NCBI GenBank assembly: GCA_013146195.2
Contig: CM028384.1
Coordinates: forward strand, 73,321,990 to 73,385,989
DNA length: 64,000 nt
Direction: 5' to 3'
From: Codonopsis lanceolata
Lineage: Eukaryota > Streptophyta > Magnoliopsida > Asterales > Campanulaceae
Shown: one piece after another, positions 11,260 to 21,540 of the stretch
How positions within the stretch are numbered: position 1 is the stretch's first letter
Layout: each line of letters opens with the position of its first letter
Translations under genes and position numbers: made by a program
The notes under the pieces: generated by a model
The model's input: the letters and a program-made list of their open reading frames with translations, nothing else
The model's database searches: none
What the model was told of the DNA's origin: nothing

Positions 11260-12181
11260 TATCGACGAACACTTCTAATATAACATTTAAAATCAATCTT
11301 TTCCAGATTTGATAAAACATGATATTTCTAATATTTTCCTTGTTTGTGCTAGGATAAATATCTCATGTCTTATATCCTACGAACAAGATCCCTATGATCT
11401 TGTAAAAGTATTCTCTCATCAAATTGGATTGGATTTCAAATTCAAATCTTGCCTCCAACTGTTTGAATCGCAAGCTACTCTATATAAAGACCTTGGAAGC
11501 AACAGTTTGAAGAATGGAGACATTCACTCTATTCTCTCAAAGAAATCATTTACTTGAAGTTCTCCAGCTTTAAACTCTAACTAGATAGTCTTATAGTTTT
11601 ATTCTCTTTTAGTTTGTGTTTAGACAATCATTGTTCAGTCATTCCTTACTTCTTTCATATTCTTTAAGGAATCATTTGATTATCCTATGAGTGTGATTGA
11701 CTTTCAATTATATTCCCTAAACACTGGTTTTTGTTGTACACTGATCCATTAGTAATCACTTAGATTATTAATAATAATAGTGCATTTCAAAATCCAAGTT
11801 TGACCAACTGCTTTGTCATTTACTCATCGGCTCTTACAAACTGTTCTAACACTTAAGCAGTTTTAATCTACTTAAGTGTCAGCCAGTTCACTACATTAGT
11901 TGTTTAATTCCTTGTTTTATAAACAGTCTTTCAGTTCTTTTCTTATAATTTGTGATCTTATCATAACATCGAATTGTATCAGCCAGCCGATATATTTTCT
12001 CGTTCCAACTCACAGCGTTAGTAACTTAAAATCTTCAACCAACTGATACTATATCAGTTGACGGACAAAAGTTGTATTTTCCGCTACAATTTTTGAAAAT
12101 TTTCAAAACGACTCTTAAAGTTTTAAAAGGCTATTCACCCCCCCCCCAATCTAACCTTATTTGTTGCCAACTGGACTTACA
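11260..12181 (+). repeat. 5'-truncated Sirevirus-like LTR
   Basis: The last ~920 bp of the LTR family whose most complete copy is 40592-41908. Shared landmarks are a TATA-like tctatataaagacc near 11481, tttgttgtacactgatcc near 11730, acacttaagcagtttt near 11850, and the end signature ggctattcacccccccc then ccaactggacttaca. The first ~400 bp of the family are missing. It may pair with the LTR starting near 12455 as remains of one element. Confidence 0.65.
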
Positions 12182-12454
12182 TATGTCAACTAACTAATGG
12201 TGTAAACTGGTGTAAGCCGGTGGTTTTTTATTCCACCAAGTAAGCTAATGATGCCAATTGGCTGATGATGGTATAAACTGGTGGCTGCTGATGTACACTG
12301 GTTGATGGAGATTGATGATAATGTATGTTGGCAGATGCTAAACTATCGGAGGCATGTGATATACACATGTCCTTAAAATTGATTCGTCCTCTTCCATATG
12401 TGTTTCAAAGGTAATCGGAAAATCGGACAATCATTCATACTATTGAAACATGCA
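12182..12454 (+). repeat. remnant between two Sirevirus-like LTRs
   Basis: A degenerate repeat of 'aactggtg' and 'gatgatg' words, for example tggtgtaaactggtgtaag. It lies between an LTR end and the start of the next LTR of the same family and orientation. It could be what remains of the internal region of one element. Confidence 0.3.
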
Positions 12455-13072
12455 TGTTTAGAATTACTTAAATCTATTAATTAGACTTTAGGAAATTAAA
12501 ACATAAATGATTCATAGAAACCCACCTGCTGAATTTAGATCATTCTAATAGATTTGTCTAAGTAAAATTCAAAAGGTTAAGTTAACTAAGTCTTGCATCA
12601 TAAGAATAAATTAAAAAACATTAGTTAGTTGTTAACTAAAATCAAATTGATTAGACTTTAGCAATTCTAAAGTTATATATGTTGAACCCTTCAGCAGATA
12701 GACTACAACTATTATCTTATCCACTAACATTGAACCCTTCTGCTAGTTTTCGGCCGCTATGTTTTCTTATACTTAAATGTCTATATGCTGTAAACACTAT
12801 ACGCTGTGGGAATATCGCGCTTCAAATTATAAAAATGAATTTAAATGTCTTCAAGCTTTTGTTAAAGGTTTCCAAAAACAGTATCTTTAATAAACGTGTG
12901 GTCTTCTTTTTCATTTAACTTAATTCACTTAGCTAAAACAGTCTTTCGTTAAAAGATAAATTGGTTTGTTGTAACTAAGACATCAGCAACTAGTAGATGT
13001 TGATAGTAAATGTAAGCCACTGCTTTAAATGTTATTCTATCTACTTACATTTACTCTCTATTAATTAATCTA

Positions 13073-13076
<4 letters not shown>

Positions 13077-13110
<34 letters not shown>
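13077..13110. repeat. (AC)n(AT)n microsatellite
   Basis: About 24 bp of AC repeat followed by a short AT repeat. Confidence 0.95.
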
Positions 13111-13132
13111 AACACTTTCGGCCACTATCACA

Positions 13133-13627
13133 TAGTGTTCTAAAAATCGACCTAGGTTTCGCCTCGATGCCTAGACATTTGGCAAATCGGCTAGTCAGGC
13201 TAGGCAGCCAACTGCTGATTTTTCCTATTTTTTAGTTTTCTTTAAATTTTGGCCCTAAATAATGTCATTTTGGGTTTTTAAAATAATAATAATATTAAAT
13301 ATCAATTTCAAATTATTAAATCATTTTTGTAAATTTGTAATTGTCAACAGACATATGGATAATTGAACTGTTTACTATTTTTCTAATATTTTGAACTTTA
13401 GATGATATTAAATTCCTAGTTTTACTTTTAAAACTTAACATCATAATGTAATTATTATTTTTAAATTATTAGGTGATATTTAGTATTAGTATATTTAAAA
13501 AATTTATGTTTAATAATTAGGTTATAATTAAAAAATATATTAAAAATTGGATAGTATGTCTTATTTTGAGGCCTCGCCTAGGCGCTGGTCTGATACCTAG
13601 GCCCGCCTAACGATTTTTAGAACCTTG
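13133..13627. mobile_element. hAT-like MITE
   Basis: The inverted ends are tagtgttctaaaaatcg and, read in reverse from 13627, caaggttctaaaaatcg. Flanking octamers ctatcaca (13125-13132) and ttatcacg (13628-13635) match at 6 of 8 positions, as expected for an aged hAT target duplication. The termini are rich in 'cctagg' words. No coding capacity. Confidence 0.7.
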
Positions 13628-13883
13628 TTATCACGTGATTAATTTTTGGTCAACTCAATTCAAACATTAAACTCTTCAAAAGAAGACTTTTTGTCATTTC
13701 ATTAAATTACTCTACAGTTTTTCATTTTATTAAACTAGTCTTTGTGCCCGTGCCCATGGCACAGCACGAGTAGGGAAGGATGTCAGTATTGGATGGTTTC
13801 AATATTTAAATAAATCAATATATGTTTCAATCATGTTTCAAAAAAATCTAAAATAACAAATTGAAAATGAAGATATCTCGTTA

Positions 13884-14597
13884 ATCACGCTACGCTCACG
13901 CTACAGCCCAAGCTTCACATCATTATTATCGTGCACATGTTATTATTATCGTGTCCGTGCACGTTACGCTCGTGCTACAGCCTGAGTTTCAGATCATTTC
14001 GTGCCCGTGCACGCTACGCTCGCGCCACAGCCCGAGTTTGATATCATTATTCTCGTACCCGTGCACGCCATGCTCGCGCCACAGCCCAAGTCTCATGTTA
14101 TTATTATCGGGCCCGTGCACGCTACGCTTGCGCCACAGCCCGAGCTTGATATCATTATTCTCGTGCCCGTGCATGCCATGCTCGCGCCGCAGCCTGAGCC
14201 TCATGTTATTATCGTGCCCGTGCACGCTACGCTCGCGCCACAACCCGAGCCTCATGTTATTATTCTCGTGTCCGTGCACGCCACGCTCGCGCCATAGCCT
14301 GAGCCTCATGTTATTATTCCCGTGCCCGTGCACGTGCACACTACGCTCGTGTCATAACCCGAGCTTCAGATTATTATTCTTGTTCCCGTGCACATCATGC
14401 TCGCGCCACAGCTCGAGTCTCAGATTATTATTGCTCCGTGCCCGTGCACGTCTTGCTCATGCCATAACATGAGCTTCATGTCTTTATTCTGTGCCCGCGC
14501 ACCCTATGCTTGTACCACAACCCGAGTTTCATATTACACTCGTGCCACAGCTCGAGCTTTAGATTACACTCGCGCCAGAGCCCGAGTTTCTTATTAT
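13884..14597 (+). repeat. 54-bp minisatellite, about 13 units
   Basis: Degenerate tandem units of mostly 54 bp, each with the core cgtgcccgtgcacgctacgc, then ctcgcgccacagcccgag, then tcatgttattattct. Units start near 13950, 14000, 14054, 14108, 14162, 14213, 14267, 14321, 14381, 14436 and 14491, with shorter ones after. The unit is a multiple of three, so several frames on both strands stay open (13951-14472, 14001-14297, 13989-14339 reverse). I regard these frames as by-products, not genes. Confidence 0.9.
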
Positions 14598-14601
14598 CAC
14601 T

Positions 14602-15590
14602 CAGAAGACCCTCACCACGGTGAGGCTGCTCGGATTGTTGAAGACCCTTACTGCGGTGAGGCTTCTGGATTTCCTTTACGTGCTTAAGCTCCCCGTTTGG
14701 GCATCCTACGGTTGAGCTTCTCGATTGAGCATATGGATTTCCAGAGGACTCTCACCACGGTAAGGTTGCTCGGATTGTTGAAGACCCTTACCGCGGTGAG
14801 GCTTCTGGATTTCCTTTATGTGCTTACTCTCCCCGTTTGGGCATTACGCCCCCGCTAGGCATCCTACGGTTGAGCTTCTCGATTGAGCATATGGATTTCC
14901 AGAGGACTCTCACCACGGTAAGGCTGCTCGGATTGTTGAAGACCCTTACCGCGATAAGGCTTCTAGATTTCCTTTACGCGCTTACGCTACCCGTTTGGGC
15001 ATCCCACGGATGAGCTTCTTGATTGAGCATATGGATTTCTAGAGGACTCTCACCATGGTAAGGCTGCTCGGATTTTTGAAGACCCTCACCATGTTGAGGC
15101 TGCTGGATTGCTCGAAGACCCTCACCATGGTGAGGCTTCTGGATTTCCTTTATGCGCTTATGCTCCCCGTTTGGGCATCCCACGGTTGAGCTTCTCACTT
15201 GAGCATATGGATTTCCAGACGGCTCTCACCATGGTAAGGTTGCTCGGATTCTTGAAGACCGTCACTACGTTGAGGTACATTACGCTCCCCGTTCGGGCAT
15301 CCCACGGTTGAGCTTTATATTGTCCTCCCGCTCGAGTGTTACTCGCGGTTGAGTAGTAGACCGCGCATATCTGTGCTTACGCTCCCCGTTCGGGCATCCC
15401 ACGGTTGAGCTTTATTTTATCCTCCCGCTTGAGTGTTACTCGCGGTTGAGTAGTACACCGCGCCTACCTGCGCTTACACTCCCCGCTCTCGCGACTGAGC
15501 TTTACATTGTCCTCCCGCTCGAGTTTACTCGCGGCTGAGCTTTATTTTATCCTCCCGCTCAAGTATCTCGCGGTTGAGTAGATGTTATGC
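14602..15590 (+). repeat. 140-175-bp then ~97-bp tandem repeats
   Basis: Units begin near 14602, 14744, 14906, 15047 and 15223. Each contains ctctcaccacggtaaggctg, gaagacccttaccgcggtga, ccgtttgggcatcc and tgagcatatggatttccaga. From about 15270 a shorter unit takes over, built of cccacggttgagcttta, tcctcccgctcgag and actcgcggttgagtag, repeated about three times. Many units carry the palindrome-like words caccacggtg and accgcggt. Confidence 0.9.
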
Positions 15591-16203
15591 TTGACAGAAA
15601 ATTATACTTCTTACCCTTGAGATAAATCACAAGGAATATGGACCAGTGGGCTACTGAAGTGCCTATATTTAATCTGCCTCAAAAGGCTTTTGGGCCTCGC
15701 TTGGGCAAGGGGGCTTTCCACTACACCAGCTCACTATTCATTACAGGACTATTGAACACCATGGACTGGCCCATGCATGACAAGCCAACCCTAACCCCTC
15801 GGTATAAATAAACCCTACTATCACATAGTAGGGGGACTCTCAGGCTCTCTCTCTTATACGGTTCTCACTCCACACACGGGGGCTACGCGCCTTCCTATAT
15901 TTTTATATCGTACTGATTCTCATGCCGGAGGGTTTTGAGGGGCATCCCCCACCACTCACGGTGCTTATTTTACAGAGATCCACATAAAACCAGATATCTA
16001 ACTCAAACGACACGATTTCATCACCAATTCAGTCAACAAACGATTCACGTACATCGACGACTTTCGGTACCCCCGGTATGACTGATATTTTATCACATCA
16101 CAACACATTCTAGATATTCTTTCACATATCATTCTTTTCTTGTACATGCTTAAACAATCATTGTATTATTCCCTACTTCTTCCTAAACTTTTTAAAAAAA
16201 ATA

Positions 16204-16460
16204 CTCCTCCGTCCCTTAATTATCGTCCTAGTTAACCCGGCACACGGATTAAGAAAAAACAATTGACTTGATTATTTATATTGGTTTAATGTGTAGTTTC
16301 CTTTAAAGCTCATGTATATGTAGCCCATCATTAAAACATGGTAAAAAGGTAAGGGTAAAGTGGTAAAAGTGATGTTTTAAAAATGTAAGTTTCAAACTGA
16401 ATAATTATTTTGAAACGAACGAAAAAGGAAATGAGGACATTAATTTAGGGATGGAGAGAG
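16204..16460 (+). mobile_element. Stowaway-type MITE, copy 2
   Basis: 257 bp from ctcctccgtccc to gggatggagagag with TA on both sides (16202-16203 and 16461-16462). Its interior is very like copy 1. It interrupts the Sirevirus-like LTR between tttttaaaaaaa and cttgattgttgtacgag, so it arrived after that LTR. Confidence 0.9.
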
Positions 16461-17274
16461 TACTTGATTGTTGTACGAGTATGATTGTTGCTCAATCATA
16501 CTCCTAAAATACTTGTTTTTGTTGTACACAGATCCGTTAATGATCACTTAAAATTTCAATATATTTAGTTTACTTCAAAATTCAAGTTTGACCAACTTGG
16601 TAGTGGATGTTGCAGTTTTTACACTGTGAACTACTCCAAATATCATGTCTTTTATCTTATAGACAACAGAACTGTTTCTCACACTTAAGCAGCCTTAATC
16701 TACCTAAGTGTAACTCAGTTACATTCTTTAATTATGTACTTAGTTGTTTTATACTTTGTCATTCAATCCAGTCTTCATATATCAATGATCAAAAAAACCA
16801 AACTAAAGTGTTTTATGTTCAGCAACTGCTACCTAAATTGTATGTTCAACGGATGCCACCTGCTGATTTAACATTAACTGCTGAAAACTTATATTTTCGC
16901 TAATACTATTACAAGTTTTCAAAATAACTCTTAAAGTTTTTAAAAGACTATGCATCCTCATCTAGCCTTATTTCGTTGCCAACTGAACTTACACATACTA
17001 AGGATTCCGACGAATCAAATATATGCTCGAACTTTATCACCACGACTGGAGGCCACGAAATACGAAAGCAATATGCACATGCAGAGTGTATCGGAGAATA
17101 TTGAAATTATATATCACAAATATGAAAAATGATTTCAATTTATAGGCTAGAAGCAACAACGTTTTGATTACATAATTAATCAAAACCGTTTTAATTTACC
17201 CATTATCAAACTCATTAAAGTGTGATTTATTTGCTATTTATTTTTTGGAGTTACAAAATTCAAAAAGAAAAATA

Positions 17275-17531
17275 CTCCCCCCGTCCCTAAATAATCGTCC
17301 TAGTTGACCCGGTGCACAGTTTAAGAAAAAATAATTGACTTGATTATTTATATTGGTTTAATGTATAGTTTCCTTTAAAGCCCTTGTGTATGTGGCACAT
17401 AATTAAAGTAGGGTGAAAAAGTAAGGGTATAGTGGTAAAAATGATGTTCTAAAAAGGTAAGTTTCAAACTGAATAATTATTTTGGGACGAATGAAAAAGA
17501 AAAAGAGGACGATAATTTAGGGACGGAGGGG
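17275..17531 (+). mobile_element. Stowaway-type MITE, copy 3
   Basis: 257 bp from ctcccccc(gtccc) to gggacggaggg, flanked by TA. It shares the same interior landmarks as copies 1 and 2. Confidence 0.9.
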
Positions 17532-17710
17532 TAACAAATAACACCACACTTTAATTATTTGTAATTTATTTATCCAAATACCAAATCGACGAATAAATAT
17601 AGTGTTTCGAAGCTCTCACAAAATATAACACATTTTCTCAATTATCCTATTATTAAAAAAATAACTCATAAAAAATTGTACCTCTAATTACACAATTTCC
17701 ATAAAAAAAT

Positions 17711-17970
17711 ATTCCTCTGTCCCTAAATTATTGTCCTAGTTGACCCGGCTCATAGATTAAAAAATAATAATTGACTTGATTATTTATATTTGTTTAATGT
17801 GTAGTTTCTTTTAAGATCTATGTGTATGTGGCTCATAATTAAAATAGAGTGAAAAAGTAAGGATTAAGTGTTAAAAGTGATGTTCTAAAAGGTAAGTTTC
17901 AAAGTGTACAATTATTTAGGGGCAAACGAAAAAAAAAAAAGTAGGACGATAATTTAGGAACGAAGGCAAT
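17711..17970 (+). mobile_element. Stowaway-type MITE, copy 4 (degenerate)
   Basis: About 260 bp with the family signature gttgacccggctcatagatt and the matching right end aatttaggaacgaagg. Both ends have decayed (attcctctgtccc on the left), so it is older than copy 3 only 180 bp away. Confidence 0.8.
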
Positions 17971-18247
17971 ATAATTTTTCAACAATTTCAAACTTAAAAC
18001 TAAATATCTTATACTAAAACCGATATATTCAATTTTGATTTCCATTAGGTGGTTCAAGTTTACCTCTAGAATTAAGGCATAGACCAATGTCTATTATTGG
18101 ATCTACCAAAACTAAAAGAAAAGCCAAAAGTGTCATATTGTGGACAACCATGACAAACCATGTGAACCACCGCATCGGCGCATCATGCTCACCCACGAGG
18201 CCACAACCCTCCCATTATCCTATTCGTATACCATCCATCACCTCTGA

Positions 18248-18299
18248 TACGTGGAATCCATCTAGCGCCTGTCATCATCTTGCAGATAACGTACGTGGC
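18248..18299 (+). promoter_or_regulatory. two ACGTGG elements upstream of the serine-rich gene
   Basis: tacgtgg at 18248-18254 and tacgtggc at 18292-18299 contain the ACGTGG/C core of ABRE/G-box elements bound by plant bZIP factors. They lie 250-300 bp upstream of the TATA box at 18551. Stress or ABA control is an inference only. Confidence 0.4.
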
Positions 18300-18550
18300 G
18301 TCCCACCGTTACCCCCACCTGACAAATCCGTCAGATAAACGGCTACCTTATTTGTCCTCTTTTTACCCTTCAGCTCACTGCCCACTGTTTTCCCGTAAAC
18401 ACCTAACTACAGTCACAAAATGAAAATTTAATGAAGAGTAGTAAGACCCACTCCCAACCACACCTCTAGTTAGGTCCAACCATACGTAACCCACACTCAT
18501 TAGAATATTACATAAATCCCCCCTCAAACCCACAAACCGCTTTCCCCTTC

Positions 18551-18560
18551 CTATAAATAC
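18551..18560 (+). promoter_or_regulatory. TATA box of the serine-rich protein gene
   Basis: ctataaatac lies 122 bp upstream of the ATG at 18682. It would place transcription start near 18585 and leave a short 5' leader ending in aaccaaaatggcg, a good plant start context. Confidence 0.65.
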
Positions 18561-18681
18561 ATAGCTTGAGTAAAGCTAGGTTTGCCAATTTAGACAGCCA
18601 AACGCGGCTTAAAGAAATACACAGCAGCTCACTCTTCCTTTCTCTAATTCTCTATCTAACACCTCCTTCACTCCAACCAAA

Positions 18682-19269
18682 ATGGCGGCTAATAGAAGAA
18701 AAAGCGGGCCTGTCCTCCGTTCCCTCTCTCCTGCCGGAAGGTTTTGTACTGCTCCTTCCGCTTCGGCTTCCGCCTTTGCATCCTCCAGTTCTGCCTTTTC
18801 ATCTCATCCGTCCCGTAACTTTTTTCAAAGATCGGCCTCTCCGACCCGCGTGAACCTCTGCGGAACTACGCCGTCCGCCACGTCCGTAAGATTTTTCATC
18901 GACCGTCCGATATCCCCTAGCCGGTCCATCTCCGCTGTGCCACGTAACCAGGTGGTGAAGAAGCAATTACAGACGCAAAAGAGGAGTTGTATGTGCTCGC
19001 CTACGACGCATCCAGGTTCGTTCAGGTGTAGCCTTCATAAAAATGTTGGTAACAACCACCAGACGGTGTCGTATCCTTCCAACAGGTTGAACGCCCGTAG
19101 GTCGGCTATGACGAACTCGCTCGTTCGAATTGGTACGGTGGAAGGCGATTTGGTCAAGCGAGCTCTAGCGGCGTTGATTCGGCCTTCTTCTCACCAGCAG
19201 AAGAGGCGTACCTCGTTTCATCCGAGGCCTAGCCGGCTATCCGTCATGTCCAAAGCTGAAGATTTATGA
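18682..19269 (+). CDS. plant-specific serine-rich protein, 195 aa
   Basis: A single-exon gene of a plant family annotated only as 'serine-rich protein-related'; its biochemical role is not known. Residues 1-90 are rich in Ser, Pro and Arg and probably disordered, with several SPxR-type phosphorylation-like words (SLSPAGR, SASPTR, PISPSRS). The conserved Cys block lies at 103-118 (CMCSPTTHPGSFRCSL), with three Cys that could bind a metal or form disulfides. A second conserved stretch, SAMTNSLVRIG, lies at 141-151, followed by a basic tail. I see no signal peptide or membrane segment. The start is the first Met after the TATA box at 18551 and lies in a good context. Two ACGTGG boxes upstream suggest stress-responsive transcription, which is an inference. 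The assignment rests on the Cys block and the overall layout. Confidence 0.85.
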   Translation: MAANRRKSGPVLRSLSPAGRFCTAPSASASAFASSSSAFSSHPSRNFFQRSASPTRVNLCGTTPSATSVRFFIDRPISPSRSISAVPRNQVVKKQLQTQKRSCMCSPTTHPGSFRCSLHKNVGNNHQTVSYPSNRLNARRSAMTNSLVRIGTVEGDLVKRALAALIRPSSHQQKRRTSFHPRPSRLSVMSKAEDL

Positions 19270-20016
19270 TTGCTGATTAATTTCTGTGCGTTGAACAGTC
19301 AATCCTTCAGAAACCATTATTTTCACCTAAAGTTCTGACTCCGGCGATGGGCGCATGCAATTACGGCGATTGACAGATGCGGTGACACCAGATCCCGGCG
19401 AATCGGCGATTAGAGAGGTTGGAACGGACTTTTTTTATATTCCGGTGACCGAAAGCCCTAAAGGACCTAAAATGCCTTTCTGTGGTGTATATAGATATAG
19501 ATAAAGATTATATAATATCAGTTGCTGCCATTAATGGCTAATCAAGCAGCTTCAAGCATCTAAATTCCTATAACCTTAAAATCTGACAGCAAAAATCTAA
19601 CAGGACAAATCCAGATTCATCCTGACTTTTAACACCATAAATTCCCATGGTAGATTCCGTGAACTACCGATCCAGATCAGTTCTCCGTTCAGTGCTTGTG
19701 ATTGTGTTGTGTTCTCATGGTAGATTCGTGAACTCACGTTCCGTTTGCTCTCCGTGATTTCCCTGTCCGGTTGCTCTCCGTTAACTCCCGTTCCGTGTGC
19801 TCTTCGTCGACTCCCGTTCCGTTTACTTGCTCCGTTATGGTATCGCTATCCGTTAAGTGCGTTTTGTACAGGTAATCTGCGTAAGGACCGTATGTACGTT
19901 AGGTGCATTTCCAGGCGAGGTAAAGCTGTTTTTATTTTACTCCAGTTATGCTTTCTAATTATTTTTGAATAATTGAATTATTTCTTCTATCACTTGTGAT
20001 TCTTTTTTGTTTGCAG
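19270..20016. other. 3' flank and repeat-like spacer
   Basis: Downstream of the serine-rich gene. Around 19640-19840 there is a degenerate direct repeat of 'ctcccgttccgt' and 'gctctccgt' words. A pyrimidine-rich tract with tttgcag at 20010-20016 looks like a 3' splice site for the frame that follows. Confidence 0.4.
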
Positions 20017-20418
20017 GAAGGAATATTGTTGAAGACAGCCTGGAATTATGATTTGAACTTGGAATCACCGTCCTTAGCGAATCTGATTTTTGGAGAACAT
20101 GAACAACGGGCCCCCTCATTGACGGAGATTGCCCAGATAGTGAAAATTTTACCCGAGATCACAGGCAGATATCCAGATATCGAGATAAAAGAGCTAACTA
20201 GTGGCAGTACTAAAAAAATATTGGGGGAAATATATTTCGATATATCGCCTTCACTAATCACTACCCGTGGCTGTGGGGTTCCCACTATGATACTTTTCCA
20301 GGACAAAGGCAAAGGAATTCAGGAGGAAAAGAGAACTAGAAACTTCAAAAAGTTTCTACGAAATTTAGAAGACTTGTTGAGAAAACTATTATTCCTAGAA
20401 GATTTCAAAAATAAATAA
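20017..20418 (+). pseudogene. unrecognised coding-like exon
   Basis: A 133-codon frame follows a good 3' splice site (ttgtttgcag) and ends in TAA at 20416-20418. The sequence has ordinary protein composition, with segments such as LTEIAQIVKILPEITGRYP and TTRGCGVPTMILFQDK, then a basic-acidic tail. There is no Met near the exon start, so an upstream exon would be needed. No domain is recognised. It could be an exon of an unannotated or lineage-specific gene, or a fragment captured by a transposon. Confidence 0.35.
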
Positions 20419-20643
20419 ATATATATTTAAGTCGGTAAAAAAATTTAACAATAAATAATTTAAAAAAAACTGGATTCAAAGCACAAGGATTAACATGCTC
20501 AAGAGTCGAGACATGATTATAACTGTATATGATAATTATTATTATTACGTGGAACTACAGTATTTTCATCTAATTTTGCAAACTTACTCTTAAATTTGGA
20601 GATTAATATTAAATAAATGGAACGAATACACATACAGTTATAT

Positions 20644-20781
20644 GGGAATGGTTGTTTGATTTTGGTTCAAATAACAGCACTTTTAACACAGCGAAAAGAG
20701 TGTTAACAACTATTGAGGCTTTGTACCGGGAGACATTCCTTCTTTTGAATGAACAAGAGAAAGGCAAAACGCAGGACCTAT
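20644..20781 (+). pseudogene. second unrecognised coding-like segment
   Basis: After an acceptor-like acatacag (about 20630-20637), a frame reads EWLFDFGSNNSTFNTAKRV and on to EALYRETFLLLNEQEKGK before a stop near 20781. Composition is protein-like and the distance fits a further exon of the unit at 20017-20418. A stop already closes that exon, however. Low confidence, no family recognised. Confidence 0.25.
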
Positions 20782-21540
20782 AAAATTATGCGATTTTTAT
20801 TGTTAAATTAATTATTTGAAATTATAATTATATATATGTAAAACATAGGACCTATAAAATGCAAAACGCAGCACTTTTTTTTATGTGTGGGGAGGGGGGG
20901 GGGTTGCGGGGGAGGGGGATAGACTACCTTTATAAATTTATTGAAAATTTATATAAAATAAATTGAAAAGTGAATATTAAATTAATTATTAGAAATTTTA
21001 ATTATTACGCGGCATTATATACAGCTAGATAAGTTCTAAATGTATAACTTTCTCGGGGTGAATTAATATACAAAAGAAAATTTATTATTATACTCTTTAT
21101 GCATATTAAAAAAAACTGATTTATTCAAAGGACAAATGATGTACTCTTTATGAAAATTAAAAATTGATATATATTTCTTTCGTTTCGGTCAAAGATTCCA
21201 CTTTTGAAAGTCAATTATTTCAAAGAAATAACACGTTTAGTAGCTTATTAATAATAAAATAACATTTTTATTATTTAAATTTTTAAATGAATAATTGTGA
21301 GCCGGTTTCTTTTTTTAAATTTATAACCGCTTCACTCCGTTAAAATCTATTTTAAAAAATTGTTCATAAAATACCCACTATCGTCTTTATTCTTTAATGA
21401 GATAAGAAGCTCGAGAAGCTTTTGGATAAATACGTCGAGACTAAACATTAACTATTTTGTTTAGTATCACTCTTAAAAAGGAGCATCAACAACAACAACA
21501 ATCGTAATTCATTTTTCAACAATCTATTTTCCAAACTTTC
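20782..21540. other. AT-rich spacer with a G-rich tract
   Basis: No gene. A G-rich run (about 20886-20920, including agggggggggggttgcgggg) could form a G-quadruplex. A faint MITE-like stretch lies near 21175-21370. Confidence 0.45.

Larger units (their letters stand above)
13740..16106 (+). repeat. Gypsy-type LTR with tandem arrays in U3
   Basis: The right part looks like a Ty3/Gypsy LTR promoter and R/U5. It has a TATA-like ggtataaataaaccc near 15800, then ctctctctcttatacgg, then the segment catgccggagggttttgagg near 15920. The probable terminus is ...cacatcacaaca at 16106, where Sirevirus-like LTR sequence resumes. Upstream lie the two tandem arrays listed separately. The left end is not resolved. 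No internal domains are attached, so it is probably a solo LTR of about 2.3-2.4 kb, much more GC-rich than its surroundings. Confidence 0.55.
12455..16993 (+). mobile_element. Sirevirus-like LTR carrying three nested insertions
   Basis: The start (tgtttagaattacttaaatc) matches the beginning of the family LTR at 40592. The end (gttgccaactgaacttaca) matches the family end. In between lie a hAT-like MITE (13133-13627), a Gypsy-type LTR with tandem arrays (about 13740-16106) and a Stowaway MITE (16204-16460). Removing these leaves roughly 1.3-1.4 kb, close to the 1317 bp of the complete copy. That supports the reading as one interrupted LTR. Confidence 0.55.

Noticed and set aside
13951..14472. 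173-codon repeat-protein frame and its overlapping frames
   Set aside because: All arise from a 54-bp tandem repeat whose length is a multiple of three. Several frames on both strands are equally open and none has a known domain.
13884..14597. Possible CRISPR-like array
   Set aside because: The units are contiguous and degenerate with no unique spacers, and the DNA is plant nuclear.
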